This document shows, piece after piece, positions 9,919 through 24,000 of a stretch of DNA of 64,000 bases (the first letter of the stretch is position 1; each line of letters begins with the position of its first letter). The stretch is from the NCBI RefSeq assembly GCF_003286085.1, contig NW_020825298.1, forward strand, positions 3,472,001 to 3,536,000, given 5' to 3'. Source of the DNA: Drosophila persimilis. Taxonomy: Eukaryota; Arthropoda; Insecta; Diptera; Drosophilidae. The translations under genes were made by a program, and so were the position numbers. Below the pieces are notes generated by a model. The model was not told where the DNA came from, did no database searches, and saw nothing but the letters and a program-made list of their open reading frames with translations.

Positions 9919-11222
9919 GAGCCAAGAATCTGTAACGCATTAATCATGCAAGTTTCAAGAAATGATTGAAATCATATTACAATATGATGGCCCCTGTTCC
10001 AGCCATGTTTCGACGGCGGCTGTTTGCCCATACATATATAAAAAGATGTTTCTGTAATTGAGATGTTAGCCAAGACATTTATATTGTACTTCGGAAACGA
10101 TATACATATGTACACACGAGTATCTATCCTTCTTGTCTTGCCTGGCTTCTGTTGATGTTTAAGTTTCTGTTGAACTAAGAGCTAAAGTTCAAGGAAAGTA
10201 AAACAGAAAACTAGTAAAGATTCTTCACTAGCTGCTGCTTAAAGTGCATGAAAGAACTTACAGTAAAAGAACTTACAGAAACCATCTCTTAATCAAATTG
10301 TGACTAAATTTATCGCTTTTCCCTTAGTTTTTCCACAAGTTGTCTATTAAATTAGGAAAGTATCTTTTAGTATGGACTTAGTAGGGTGTATCCCTTAGTC
10401 ACATGTCTTTTTCCTCCTTCTTGACAGGTTATTTCATTTGGTTTTCGTGTTGATATTGCTTTTGTCTTGGTCCATAATTTGACGGTTCTTTTTCGGGTTG
10501 GGGCTTAATCTGCCACATCGCTGCGGTCGAGCTGTTGATGAGCTGGAATCCCATTTTGGGGGGCGGTTTTTGCGGTTTGGAGCGAAATGAATGTCGGACC
10601 CCCATCTGAAATATGTCAACCTTGAGCATGGGGCTGAAGCGCTTATCGCCAAATGACCCCAGACGACGTCGACGACAGCCGAGCCTTGTCCTGAGCCACC
10701 CAACCGCATCCGAATCCGCACCGAACCACCTGCCCCACCGCAAACCTGAAGCCAGTGAAACGGCAAAGAAAATCAATTTCCTTTGCCTCCGGCTTCTGGA
10801 GGGGGGAAGAGGAGTCTGGGCCGAGCTGAAGTCTGACATTTATTACCATATAAGGAGCCAGGGACTATTCGGAGTATCCGCGGGCCAGGACCCATACAAA
10901 AGACGAACAACTAAAAAGCAGCAAACAGGAAACTGCAGCGCGACAAATGGCGCACACCCACACCAACAACAATAAGGAATCGCTCCACCCACTACCACCG
11001 CCACTCCCACTCCCGCTCCCACTCCCCCAAGCATTTTCCTTCCCTTTTAAGGTGCTCCGGCATTGTGTGCATATTGTGTGAAAATATGAAATATGGAAAT
11101 GCCGGAAAGCGAAAAGTTGTCCCTGGCACAATAAAATGCAATTTCCCTCAAGAGGCAAACGGGGCGTGGCCATGCTGCGAATATACATTGCTAATTTCCG
11201 TTAACAACAAGGAGGAGCATTC

Positions 11223-11240
11223 TGTGTGTGTGTGTGTGTG
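11223..11240. repeat. GT microsatellite
   Basis: Nine TG units, about 280 bp before the first IA-2 coding exon. Confidence 0.85.
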
Positions 11241-11518
11241 CGGATTCCGCCCAGATCATATTCCACACCCCTCCAGAGCCAAGCGGGAGAGCAAGGCTAT
11301 TAGCAGAAAATGTTTGCATACATTTTTGAAATTTTGTAAAGAAATATAAGGAGTTATGGGACAGAAAACAAGCGGTTTTTTCACTCAAAGAAAATAATTA
11401 GTTCTGATAGAAATTATAGATAGAAACCACGGTGTTTCCATCATGGGACTATTTTTTAGATATAAATTAACCCCTTATCTGGAGCCACAGATACTGATTT
11501 TCTCTATGGTTTTTCCAG

Positions 11519-12016
11519 GTGTGCCGATTATCATGGCAAGCAATGTAAAACAACAACAGCAAGATCAATGCACAACCAGTGAAGAGCCGACGCTACAGAG
11601 AGTACGATCAGTAGTCGAGGGTCGACCGTCTGGACCCGGAGGATGCCAAGATTGGCCTAAACAGCGATCCCAGCAGCAGCAGCAGCAATACCACCACCGC
11701 CAACAACAACAGCATCAGGGGCAGCATCAACGGCAGCCGCGCCAACACGAGCTACTGCATCATCCGCGTAAGCCGCTCCCGGCACTGACCGCCCGTGGCC
11801 GCCTGCTAGTCAGTGAGGGGGCTCGACGGCGGGAAGTGCGGGGCTGTGGCCGAGCTGGTGCCGAGGGTGGAGTCGGAGTTGGCGGCGGCGGTGGCCTGTT
11901 GTGCTGCAGCCTGGACGCACTGAAGCGGCCGGCCAAGCTGCTGCAGTTCGGCTTCCTGCTACTGATCCTACTCCTTGCCAGCCATGGAGATCTTGTCCAA
12001 GCGGAGGGCAATGTTG
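11519..12016 (+). CDS. IA-2 coding exon 1
   Basis: The exon starts after acceptor TTTTTCCAG with a 14-nt leader, then ATG at 11533 (the only Met in the exon). It encodes 161 codons plus one base: polyQ/His stretches, an Arg-rich stretch, a Gly run, and [18 protein letters not shown]. The donor is GTAAGT at 12017. The signal-like hydrophobic segment begins only at about residue 136, far from the N-terminus. Confidence 0.88.
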
Positions 12017-15000
12017 GTAAGTGCTCTCCAAAGTTAACCCATGACCTATCTCCATCGGAATATATTCCCCCATGGCCCTGCCACACATAAAGTGTTGTGT
12101 TAACTTTTTGCCCGCTTCTCCCATTGTGTGTTGCGGCAAAAACATTTACAAGTTTAATTAAAACTTTGACGCACAAAACAAGCACGCAACACAGCCTCCG
12201 TGCTCCGTGCTCCGTGCACCACCTCTGTGCAGCTTCCTGTGCCACCAGATTGTCCATATCCACGTGCCCCTCCATCTGTCCACATGTGCTCTGCAAATAT
12301 ATTTTTAACTCGTTTATCCAGCCCATGCATAATCCAATTGGTATCGCCAGGGACCAGTGACCAGGGACCAGGGAATGCGGCCCACACTCGGCCTTTGTCC
12401 ATTTGCATGTGCATCTGCATGTGTGTGTGTGTGTTTGGGCGGCCAGGAAATGGCCTCTACGGCCGGAACTGGACCAAAAGCCAGCTAAACGAGTTACAGT
12501 TGCCAAACGAAATTATGAATGTGCAACAGGCCCGAGTCACTCTCCTCTTAGGCAATTATGTGTGGGTCAGGGGACTGGGGGGTATGATTTGGGTCCAGCT
12601 AGTGGTCTGTGAATAGTAGGTGGCCGATTAGTACTGTCAACCAATTGATTAGGACATCAATTTGTCTGATTTTTGAAGATTAAATTGAGTTTCCAGGGTT
12701 ATAGGATTAGAAGGAGATTAGGTAGTGGATTTTCCATTGCCCTTGTTGATTGATAGATGATGAAAAGCAATATCCAAGTACACCTTGTAGGGACTGCTTG
12801 TATGACGAATTGAAATCTGAAGTCTTTGATTTGATTAAGAGTGTATTTTATCCAAATGATTTGCTTTTAGACACAAGTATTCAAGTTCTGCATGAATAGG
12901 TAACCGAATAGATTCGGTGGAATCGATTCTCTACATATCAGTACATCGAATCGCTCGCATAAAGCGGATTGAACGAAGCAGGCATCTTCCCCGCAACGGT
13001 TCAGATCCGAAAATTTCGGGTTTTTTTCTCGCTCACTCTCTATTTGGCTGTTATGTAGAAAGAATGAGCAAGGCAGTGCTTTGCGCTGCTATTCCAGTCA
13101 CACTTCTATAAATCGTTCTATAAATACGAGAATCACAATATTGGTCTGCCACGGAGAGTTTTTCTTCTAATTTCATTGCTTTTTGTACTTAATTTTAATA
13201 CATTTTAAGCGACATCGTTTTGGTTTCTGTTTCGCCCTTTTTCCTATTTGTTAGAGCTGCTCTCCTTTAATTTGAGAATCAGAAACTTTGATGAAAGACC
13301 ACTGCTTTATCAATAAACAAACCCCCTCTTCCGAGCTTCGTTTGCTCTTTTAAGCCTCAAATTGTTCACCTTTTAAAAACGTTTTTGTCACCTGCCGAAT
13401 GCACCGACCCGTACGAATAAAAACCAACCGAGCGTTAAAACCAATTGCATATTCGACTGCTCATGAATAAGATGAAATACTCATGCTAGTATATAAATGA
13501 ATAAATACAATAATTTCATTGATTGCAAAATTGAATTTCCATATAAATACGGATATATGCATATCTGTTTTTTCCACATACCCGTAGTTTCCATATACAC
13601 ACGTTATCCCGCTGGCGTAATCGGATTGGGTGTGCTCTTTGGTTTCCATTTAAGTAATTTCCATATATTCAATTTTCGTAATTATTTCATCCACGCATAA
13701 ATTATATTCCACCGCAAAATGTAAGATTTTGCCATCATGCCTCAAGTCGTGCTTTGGTTGAGCACTCGCCAGCTTATCATATTCATCTTTGCAACTTCCT
13801 TACGTATTCATGGCAGCAACTGGCGGTAACTGGTTTAAGCCCCACAAGGAGTGGGTGGTGCGAGCTGCCACAGGACTCACAGTTCGTATCCTGGTCAGGG
13901 TACAGCTGCACACCGATTCACTGCTCGTATCCTGGCCTGGAACAGCTTCGCAGCTTGTATCCTGGTCAGGCAGGGTACAGTCGCGCAGCTCGTATCCTGG
14001 CTTGAAAAACCCTCACAGCTCGTAACCAGGCCTCGTTGCACCCTCTCCCAGCTCGTTTCCGGATCCCGGGCAAGGTACAGCTTCCCGCTGCCATGACAAC
14101 AACTAGTTGCTGCTGTGGCAACGCTGCCACTCCCACCAGCCACCAGCCACCAGGGGGCTGGTGCCCATGCAAATTTGCAGCTTTCGCTTCATGCACGTCA
14201 GCAATCATCCCACAGCCCACAGCCCACATGCAAAGTTAGGCACGGGGGTAGGCGGCTGGGTAGGGGGAGCTCTGCTCTGCACATCCATTTATGCACAGCC
14301 TTGCGCAAATATCAACAGGAGCTAGGTCCTGGGATTTATTGATTGCAACTGGTGCTGCTACGCCCACACGTCCTGAGTCCTGCGTCCTGCCTCCTGCCTC
14401 CTGCGTCCTGTGTCCTGCAGGGGCTCTCACTCATCCTGCAGGTGTCTGCAGCACAGACGAGCACAAGTATACACAAACTGGCAAACAGATAAATGTTCCG
14501 GCAGTGCAGATGACTGCTCCTGACAATGGGCGACATTGTTGTTGGCCGTGTCATGTATGTATAAATTAGCTGACGGGCGGGAGGCGCCACCAGCACAAGC
14601 AACATCATCATTAGCAGCAGCTGATGCTCCTCTCCGCTCCGCTCTAGTCCGCTCCGATGGTTGGCTGCTCCACACCGAACCATGGGTCCTGCTTGGGTCC
14701 CGGTCCTGGCCTGTTGTGCAACTTTTGATGGCAGCACAATAAAATTTAATTAACAGCTGCAGCACGAGGAGGAGCTGTCGCTGTCGCTGGAGTCCCTTGT
14801 GAGTGCGGTGGGCTCCCTGTTGCATGCAACAGTCTCACACATTGACCTTTGCCCGCCAGCGAGGCATGACAGGATCACAGAATGGCAAAAACAACTTCAT
14901 TAAACTGACGTTCCAGGACAGGGCCACACCCATCGTAATGGTGGAAAGGAACTTTATCTGCCCGCCTCTGCTGCTGCTGTTGCCGTTGCCGTTGCTGTGT

Positions 15001-18000
15001 GCTGCATATCTATTAATTTCATTTGTAAAACAAATATTTGCACTCACCGACAGGCCAGCCCGAGGAAGAGAGGAGGAGGGAGAGACAGTAGAATTCTCAT
15101 ATTTTGCGCAGTATTTTCTGCATTTTCTGCAAATGAAAATCCCAATCTCGGTCATATGCAAAGCCTGAGGCAGAACCAGAGCCCGAACCCGCTTTGCCTT
15201 GCTTTTGCAGCGAATTGGTTTTTACATTTTCGCGCATTTTCACATTTTCAAATCAGACCCGAATGCATTATTAATTAGTTGGCTGTCGGACTGCTGAAAG
15301 GCCCCGGACATTGAAAACTTTTTAAATATATGCAGTGCGACGTGGACGCGGCCGAGTCCACGGCTAATGCAATTCCCATGTAGAGCCCCAGCCCCAGCCA
15401 CGTTGCGTATACGCCATGGAGTTTTTCGACGCAGCTTTGGAATACATCATCGAAGCCACAATTGTGCATAGGTACTACCACCGAGTGTCTATGTAAATGT
15501 ACAAAGGGTTAGGTTTAGGTTTAGGCTTAGGGGTGCTCTATACAATGGTGGAATGTTGGTTGTGGCTGCGATCCTAATACCCGCCAGAAAGGTCTAACCA
15601 ATTCCGATTGCATTACTCGTAAGTGCATTTGCGGTGTGCAGCTTTCAGCGGGAATTATACCCATTCAACATGATAGATGCTGGCTCTTGAAATCCCCAAA
15701 AACCTAACGCCTTAAATTCAAAGTTCTGTGTACCTATCAACTGGTTTCTGGTTTTTCTGCTAGAAAAAACTTCCGATTCCTCAGAGAATGTGTCTCGAAC
15801 AAAAAACAGACCGGAGGACTCAAATTTTTGTTTGTTTTTTTTTAATAATTCTTTTGGGACTTTGAACTTTGAAGCCCGAAAAATCTCTTCTACTCAAAAA
15901 ATCTCTTTCTCTCTCTACACATCCTTGTTTTTTGCCACTTCCAATCCCTGAGATATATGCTGTTGATCTCCGGGCATCAAATCTAAACTGGCACAAGGCT
16001 CTTGCCATCCTAGTTGCAACTTCCAACTGTGTGTTTTTTTTTCTCTGCTTGCAACAAATAAGTTTTGCACAAGGCCCAAAGCATAATGGATGGATGACTG
16101 CGTTGAGTGGCGCAAATGATAGTTGGTTTTGGATGAAAGTTGGCATCCCCCCAGTCCACCCCCGGCGCCAGTCTCCAGTTGGGGAGAACTCTTATCGCGA
16201 ATGTGAGCCGGAAAAATAATTGCTGTTCAGCAATTTGAGGCGCTTCTGCTTCAGGGTTTCCCTTTGATTCCAGCTCCTGCTTTTGGCTTTAATACGATGT
16301 CGGTACTGGCTGCTACTGCTTTCCCGACGGCAATTTAATTTATCAAATGGTGCGGGGCCCAGGCCATGCCCCCGCCCGTGCCCCTGCCCCTGCCCGGCAA
16401 ACAACTTGCAACTAATGAAAATGCACTTAATTTGCGCCACGCTCAAGTCATTTGGAACAAATTGCTGTCTGTTTATAGGGCGGAGTGAGGGCTGCCAGTG
16501 GGGGGGTGTGGCACGACCTCCTCCCTGCATTGTTAACGTAAACATATTGCCGACATAATCGAAGAACAGCGAAAGGAGGACTCCTTCCTTGCACTCGAGT
16601 GCTTCCAAAAGTTTAGCAAGGGCGCTCGGCTGGGTGCCCTATTACTTTTCGGCTTGTCAACTGATTGCGCGCTCAATTCTCGAGCAAAATGTAACGAATG
16701 TACAGAGAAAACAGCAGAAAATACCGACTACCTCTGTAGCAGAATTCGAAACTTTTCTGCCATTCTGAAAGCGTTTTAAGCGCCGCAATTACAGCCAGAA
16801 AGAAGGCTCTAAGCGCATTCTGTGTCTATGTACCTTTAGGGCTCAAAACGCACTATGTATCCAAGTTTTTGTGTAGCTTAGGACGCACTCTGTATCTCTG
16901 TTCTCTCTCTCCCTCTCCCTCTGCCTTTCTCTCTGTGTGGCAGCTACTGTTGCATGTTGGTGCGTTTCCGTCCCCGTGCCATTAGGACGGGGAAAAAGAT
17001 TTATGCCAGTTTTCAGTTTAAGTTTCTCTTGAGTGGATTTGACCAGGAAAAGTGGAAAAGCTTGCACTGTTGGATGGCAATTTGTTGCTTAATTTGTGGC
17101 AAATATTTCCCAGGAAATGTCTACTTGAAAAGAAGCAAATTTCTCAAATATCTGGAATAAATAAGAGAAAAATTTGTGGGCCACAAAGGAAAGCTTAAAT
17201 TTGTATTTGCACAAATTCTTTGAGCTCTCACAAAGGTTCCAAGAATGGTTTTTGATCCTAAAAATAAATATAAAATTCTTTCATCTGCTTTGAACATTCG
17301 GATAATTTTAGTACCTATAAAATTTACACAAAATAAATGGGAAGTTCAATAGATATTGGAAACATGCAGCTGCCTCTTAAAATATAGTATTTTGTGTGCT
17401 GCTATAGATTTATGTCGGCTCTCTAATCCAGTCATGGCTACAATTTGTGGCCCCGTCTCTGTCGGATGTGGTGGCCATCGTGGAAATTCAATTATACAGC
17501 TATTGGAGCGCATGATGGCCAGGCAGCCAGTGGCTGCTGTCTTCCATCAATACTTGAGGCAAGTTAATTAAACTTTCCGTTCTGAAAGGCCTTCAATGGC
17601 TAGATGAAGATGTAATTAAGAGATAAAACTCAGACAATGGGGCACACACATCATCTCGTATGAGTACAGTATTCGAGATGTGTGCGGTTACGCCCACCTG
17701 TGCTGTCCCTGTCCCCACCCCTGCGCCTGCAATTCTCTGGAGCCGAAGGAGCAAGGTCCTCGGTCCATCCTTGCCAGCCAACTGTATCCCATTTAAAGAT
17801 AAGCAATAGAGCAGAAATAAAGATATTGAATGGGCAATGAACCATTTCCAGACACGCCCACCACCCAACACCCACCAGCCCCTACCAAGGACCCGCCCGA
17901 GTGGCAGCAAAAATTGCAGATAATGACGAGAGCGAGAGAGAAAAGAGCAGCTGGGCGAATGACAAAAGCCTGGCTAATGAATAATAACCGTAATCATCGT

Positions 18001-21000
18001 TAAGATTCAGGCACATCAAAATATACAATAACCAAATAAATAATAGCAATAAAAGAGACAGACATAACGAATGGCCTCGACGAGGTGGTACCGAGCACAA
18101 ATGGGGGAAATAATAATAAATTGAAGGGGGTTCCCAAATAAATGGTACATAATTGTGGCTACACAAATTAAGCAATGGAAATATTGATTATAAAAGAACA
18201 AATTGATTCCCATCTATTTGACTGAGAGTGGCAAATCTCAGAGGTTGAAATATTTGTGTTATTACGAATTAAATTGATTTTTACATAATCGTTTTACTTT
18301 GCTTTTAAGAAGGACCTTTTCCGTCTTATTACACAAGTCCTTACATTCCCCTCTCAATTTTTACATATTTGTCGGCTATTTTCTGTAATTTGTAATACAA
18401 AATATCATTAATTTGAACTATAATCCCCTATATTGCTACTTAAAATTCATGGGGATTCTCGTAAGCCTATTCTACGACACTTTTTAAACAAGTTTAATGG
18501 ATATATTAGCCCTCCACCTCTGCCTCTTCCCGACCTCGAAACAGTCAGTCCCCGGATGCCCCGTGTGGGTAATGGGCATCGGAATCGCTGTCTGGCGGCG
18601 GGCATCGACATCTGAAGAGGCGACCGAATTGGCAGCGAGAGAGTGTCATAAAAATTAACGTGGCATCGTAAATATTTCGACATCGGGCTCAACAGAGTAC
18701 CTACATACATGGCAAATGTTATATTTGAGTGAAAATATGCGTAAAATTGTTCGAAAGAACTCACACACACTCGAAAATGCAAAAAAAGAAAAACCTATAA
18801 AAGAAAAAGAGGAAAATGGAGAGGCAACTGGTTGCTATCCCCAACGCCACTCCTGCCCTCTGCCTGTTTTTTCCGGATTATTATTTCCTCATATGGAAAA
18901 TGGGTGTGGCCCCCACCGCGTCGGCAGCCGCAAGGCAAATCCCAGCAATTACTTTGTTGGCACTTTGTTTTCGGGTCGGGTCTGGTCTGGTCTGGTCTGC
19001 CTTTTGAAGTTACAATGCCATTTTTGTGGCTTTTTATTCGGTCGCCATTGGCCGTGGCTTCCATTAGACCATTTTAAATGGAACAGAAACTAGCGGAAGC
19101 CATTCATATGTTGCGTAATGTATGTAAATGTATTTATTTGACACAGAAATGGGGGCAGGAGGGCGGCGAAACCTTTGCCAAAAGCAAATAAATGTTAATT
19201 TAATGTTAATATTGTTTACTTGGCCTGCAAGGTGTAACAAAGGCTGCTCCAAGGGCTCCAAGGAGGTTCGGTCTTCGGTGTTCGGTGTAGGGGTGTAGGC
19301 AAATAGGAAACCAAATGTCAGGCACGGGTGTGTGTGTGTGGGCGAGTGTGTATCTGTGAGAGTGCTTTGCTTGCGGCAAGTGTAAAAAACACAGATGCTT
19401 GGGCCAGGGCCCGGGCTGGGGCCAACAACAACAAAAAACATGTAAAATTCATTGAGCAAATGCCAGGAAACCAGCCCCCGAACAGAGCACAGAGCGTGGG
19501 CGGGGCAGCAGCTGCTCTGGGCGGGATAGGAGGGGGCTGGTGGGATGTGTGCTTACCCTCTCCAGGAATCGTAAGTCTCCAGAATGCCAGGACACCATGC
19601 CCCAGGACACCAGGGCCTAGGACATGTGTAGGCGTGCGGAAATTTAATAAGGACTGGATTTTTATGTGTTACGCATACGCAAATAAATAAGTTCCCCCAT
19701 GCAGCCAGGCAGGAACACAAAATGTGTATTTATGTGTTTGGTATACAAGTATTTTGCCTGCTATAATCATGCTCCATTGGGCCTCCCCTAATTTGTTCTT
19801 AATACACACACACACACACACACACACATAGAACGGGCCATGTTGAGTGACCTTTTGAGCTAATGATTTGATTTATCGGCCCAGGCCAGGCCAGCGACAG
19901 AAAGGCACAAATTAATTTTCTCCACCTGCGTTGCATACTTTGCGGCCTGGGCTCGTAATTGATTCGAGCCTGGTCGAAAACAAATTAAGCTCGAAAATAA
20001 AACAATTAGAGCCGCTTAATGGCCAAACAACTGCGGACATTGTGCCTGCTCATATGGATTATTTAGATTAATATACTCCATTAAAAAAGGATGACATGTA
20101 ACATTAAAATTGTGCATAAATTTAATGAATTTAAAAAGGGCGAGAGAATGGACGGTGGAGTATTTTAATTGTTTTTAAATGCTGTTTGAAATAAATTTGG
20201 CCATTCAATCCATCCCCAACTCAAATGAGGCTTGAAATAAAGAATGTGAATTTATAAAACATTTAAAAATGGTCCAAATCTGAGTTACTAAATGATTTCT
20301 ACCTCATTTGCATTTGGTCATATTTTCAGCCACTAAAATTAGTCAAAAGCTAGATTTGGCGATACATAAATTAATGGATAAATAATGGGCTAATAAAAAA
20401 AGCACCTGCCACAATAGAAGCTCATACCCTCAACAATTAAAGCCTTTAAATATGAATGCATTTTTGTTATATTTTGTAACATCTTTAAATCCCCACAGGA
20501 GAGAGTTTTGATGGTTAAAAAAAGTTCTCTACGAGTATATCTAATGTTTTTATGGCAAATTAAACTTGATCCTAAAGAACAAAGTTCCAGCTTACTCAAT
20601 TTATTCATGCTTAAATTTCCCCTCATATTCCTCGAGGTATAAGAACCTTCTGTAACACTTTGTTAGACATTTAGCCAAATGCCTGAACAACATTAAAAGG
20701 TCTCTCGGGGGAGCTTTGAAAAAAGGTACAAACTAAAACACACTGAAAAACTTTAAATGGTTTTCGGTTTCTGTTTGAACAAGGTGGAAGCACTCGAAAG
20801 TAGAGCGTCAAATGTTTGGCCAAAAGTATTCCGGCAGTTCAATGATAACACTTGGCCGGTTCCATCCGATTCTATCGGACACCCCCGGCCCACACCCAGT
20901 GTTTGAGCAAAAGTTTTCGAGCACTTTGCAGTTGTTTTCCTTCCTTGTGGACTCGACTTCGGTACGACAACGGCCATAATTTATGCAAAAAATCTAATGA

Positions 21001-24000
21001 ATTTTTCATGCCCTGGGACACAACAAAATAGCACAAACAACAAGAGCACAAATTAATGAAAATTCATGAACGGTGGTGATGGGCAGCGCCTTTCCTTTCC
21101 TTGGGCCGGGGGCCCTGCCCTGCCCTCCATTAATGAGCGCAAATTAAAAGCTGCCTAAACATTCATGAAAATCAAGGCAGAAACGAAGGGCAGGGTGGTG
21201 CGAAAATGGTGAAAAATGTGTGCCCAAAATAATAAGCAATCAGGATCTGTGCGTATTCCTTTATGGTAGATTGGAAAAGTAATTGCACATTAAAGCCATC
21301 GAAGCGCGAAGTGACGACAACAAATGGGAAACTTATTTGCATTTAATTAAATCAATTTGGGCGCATCGTAAATTCGTTGGATCCCAGCCTTCTCAGACGC
21401 CCACAGCCATTGCCGCAGCCACGGCCTACGGCCGAAACCACTCCCACACCGATGATTGTGGGCGTTCAACAATTTATTTTATTTTCCCTGTCTGAATTTC
21501 GTATAAAGCCAATTGCTGGGGGGATTTGCATAGAGGGGGGCCCCGATTGATCCTGCTTATGCAAGGGATACCTATGCCTGCTATAAATGCAAGGTGGGTG
21601 CAGCAGTGGCGGAAGGGTATTAGCAGAGCCCTGCTTTGGGTTTGTTTGCTGACTGGCATCGACTGGCAAAATGCAATGTAAGCCTCAGGGGGTCTGGTCG
21701 GGTCTCCTCTTCGGAGGCAACCTCTGGCATTAGTACTACGCCCAGGGCACCTGCAATCAGGCATCATATTTGAAATTTTTTATTGCGATTTCGATTCAAC
21801 TGCGTTTTCGATTGCGCAGCATCCGCCTTCGCCTCCGCCTCCGGATGCGTTTCCTACTGCAGCTTTTGCTTATCCCACGTTTCAATTTCAGTTTTGGGGC
21901 AGATTCGTTTGCAGAGGAAGTCCTTGCTGCAGGTCCATTCCAGGTCACTTTCGAAACGGAATTTCTAATAAATCGCACATAAAGAGCCAACCAAAGAGGG
22001 AGAGAGAGGGGGGGCAGGTGGTACTCTGTGAATGAATTCAAAATTGATGTGCAATGCGGACACCCGGATCCCGGACTCCGACTCCGACTCGGCTTTGGAC
22101 TGGGGTTGGGGCTCAATTTGTTCCACAAAGGAGATGGAAAAATCTTTGCAGCTGCAGAGACATGGTAATTAGACGGGCGAAATTCGTTTGGAATTTCTGT
22201 TGGCCATGACGACAGGACATGCAGAGACAGTGGCTAATGAATGAATGAACGAATGAATGAGTGAATGAAGTGAGGTGAGGTGTAAGGGGGGTATGAACAT
22301 AATAGAGAGCTGCCACTCTTCATTCTCTGTTTTTCCATTGGGATTTTCATATTGGATTTTCAGAGCTTTCAGAATTTTGTTTGTTAATTTTTCTGCTTAA
22401 GAAGAAAGAAGGAAAAATTAATTATGAATCTCTTCACTTATCCTCCTCTTATCCTTGCATTGTTCCTAGCTTTCTTTATACCTCCTCTTGGATTGTAGCC
22501 TTTTGAAAAGTACAGATTTGTTTCGGAGGCCACTTGACATTTATCCGAACAATGCTGACATCCAGCAGTTTGTTGTTTGATGAACCATCCCAGCAAATAA
22601 ACAGCTTCGTTTGACTATAGTTGTGGAGCGACCACATGAGTCGGTCATATGTCCAGGACTCGCACTCATTTCTCTCCTTGTAGCTGCCGGTCTGCGCTTT
22701 TGTCAGGCTCTTTATCTTCCTCGTGCTGGCCCTAGCCCTGGCCAGAACTGGCACTCAATTTATTAGTGCTCTTTGGGAAGGAGCAAGCAGAAGGAAGAGA
22801 CTCAAAGTGGCTGCCATAAAAAGTTTATATTTATGCTGGACGTTCATTTGGTGTCGAGAAAAGAGCGAGAAAGAGAGAGAGAGAGAGGGAGACAGAGAGA
22901 TACCAGGGCCTCCTAATTGCGTGCCAAATTTGTGTGGGTCTCGGTGGGCGGGGAACGGGGATGGAGCTGGCAGTGGGCGGCGGGTCAGAGTGCGGGGGCC
23001 AAAAATATTTGTTTAGAAATGTGGCTAGATAAATCAACGAACCCGCACAGTGGGACAGACGAGGGAGACCACCTCCCGACTCCCGACCCCCATGAACGAC
23101 GTCAAACGTGTTTAAAATTTATGAATAAAATGAGTTGGCATAAATCAAGGGGCCGGCGGCGGCACAGATACAGATACAGATAAAGATACAGCAACCCAAA
23201 TGGAAAAAAACAAAAAAAAAACCTGCCCAGCAACATGTTGGAAAAGGAAGCTAGGATGTCCTGTGCTGTGCTGGCTGGGATGTCGCCAAAAGTAGGTGGA
23301 AGCTAGTTCCATTCCGAGTGGGGTGGAGGAGGCGGGGGAGGACGTGGAATGCTCCACTCAAAAGGAATGTGGCTGGTAAAAAGTTGGCGGCCCAGCAGCT
23401 CCTCAGTTGCTGTGAAATGCCGCCGCTTATTTACACTTAATAAAGCTGCCAAGCCAGCGACAACTTTTTGCAGCAGCTGCAACTAAGCTGCCATTGAAAC
23501 ACACACAGTTGCATGGGGCACACATTCTCCCGTCGTGGAGGCACTGCATCCACTAGAAGCCTTCTCCCTGGTGTTGTTTTGTTTGCTTTGAGCGACATAA
23601 CGCGGCAGGTCACGGCGGGGCGCGGTGCGGTGCGGGGCATGTGTGGCAGAGCATTAAACGCTTTGCAAGTCAAGTAGGCGAAAGCGGCGGCAGGAGCAGG
23701 ACTTTAATGCATAAACAGGCACCAAGGCTGCCTGGCACGGCCCTGCTTGCCGGGATATGGGAGAGACATGCCCGTCTCTGTCTCTGTCTCTGGCTCTGCC
23801 TTTTGTGTACTTGTTGTGCTGCCCTTTAACGAGAGCTGTGTGGAAGGAACACTTGCATCGTGTGGGCTTTGCCACAGGCCCTGTCTCCTTTCCCTTTCCT
23901 TGTCTTTGTCGTGATTAATGTCCTTTGTTATTATTTATTTTCTTTGTGCCTCCCGCCGCCTCTTTCTGACAGTTGTTTGCCCCAGAATTGACACGTACTG

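Larger units (their letters stand above)
7950..11518. other. non-coding upstream region of IA-2
   Basis: No supported gene. The first IA-2 coding exon begins with a splice acceptor at 11517-11518 (TTTTTCCAG), so at least one non-coding 5' exon and the promoter must lie upstream, possibly here. I could not place them. The stretch contains CTTCTC repeats near 9235-9256 and a GCTGGGTGCTG repeat near 9888-9918. Confidence 0.5.

Noticed and set aside
11760..12506. 248-codon minus-strand frame opposite IA-2 exon 1
   Set aside because: It covers the GC-rich first exon in antisense and has no family resemblance.
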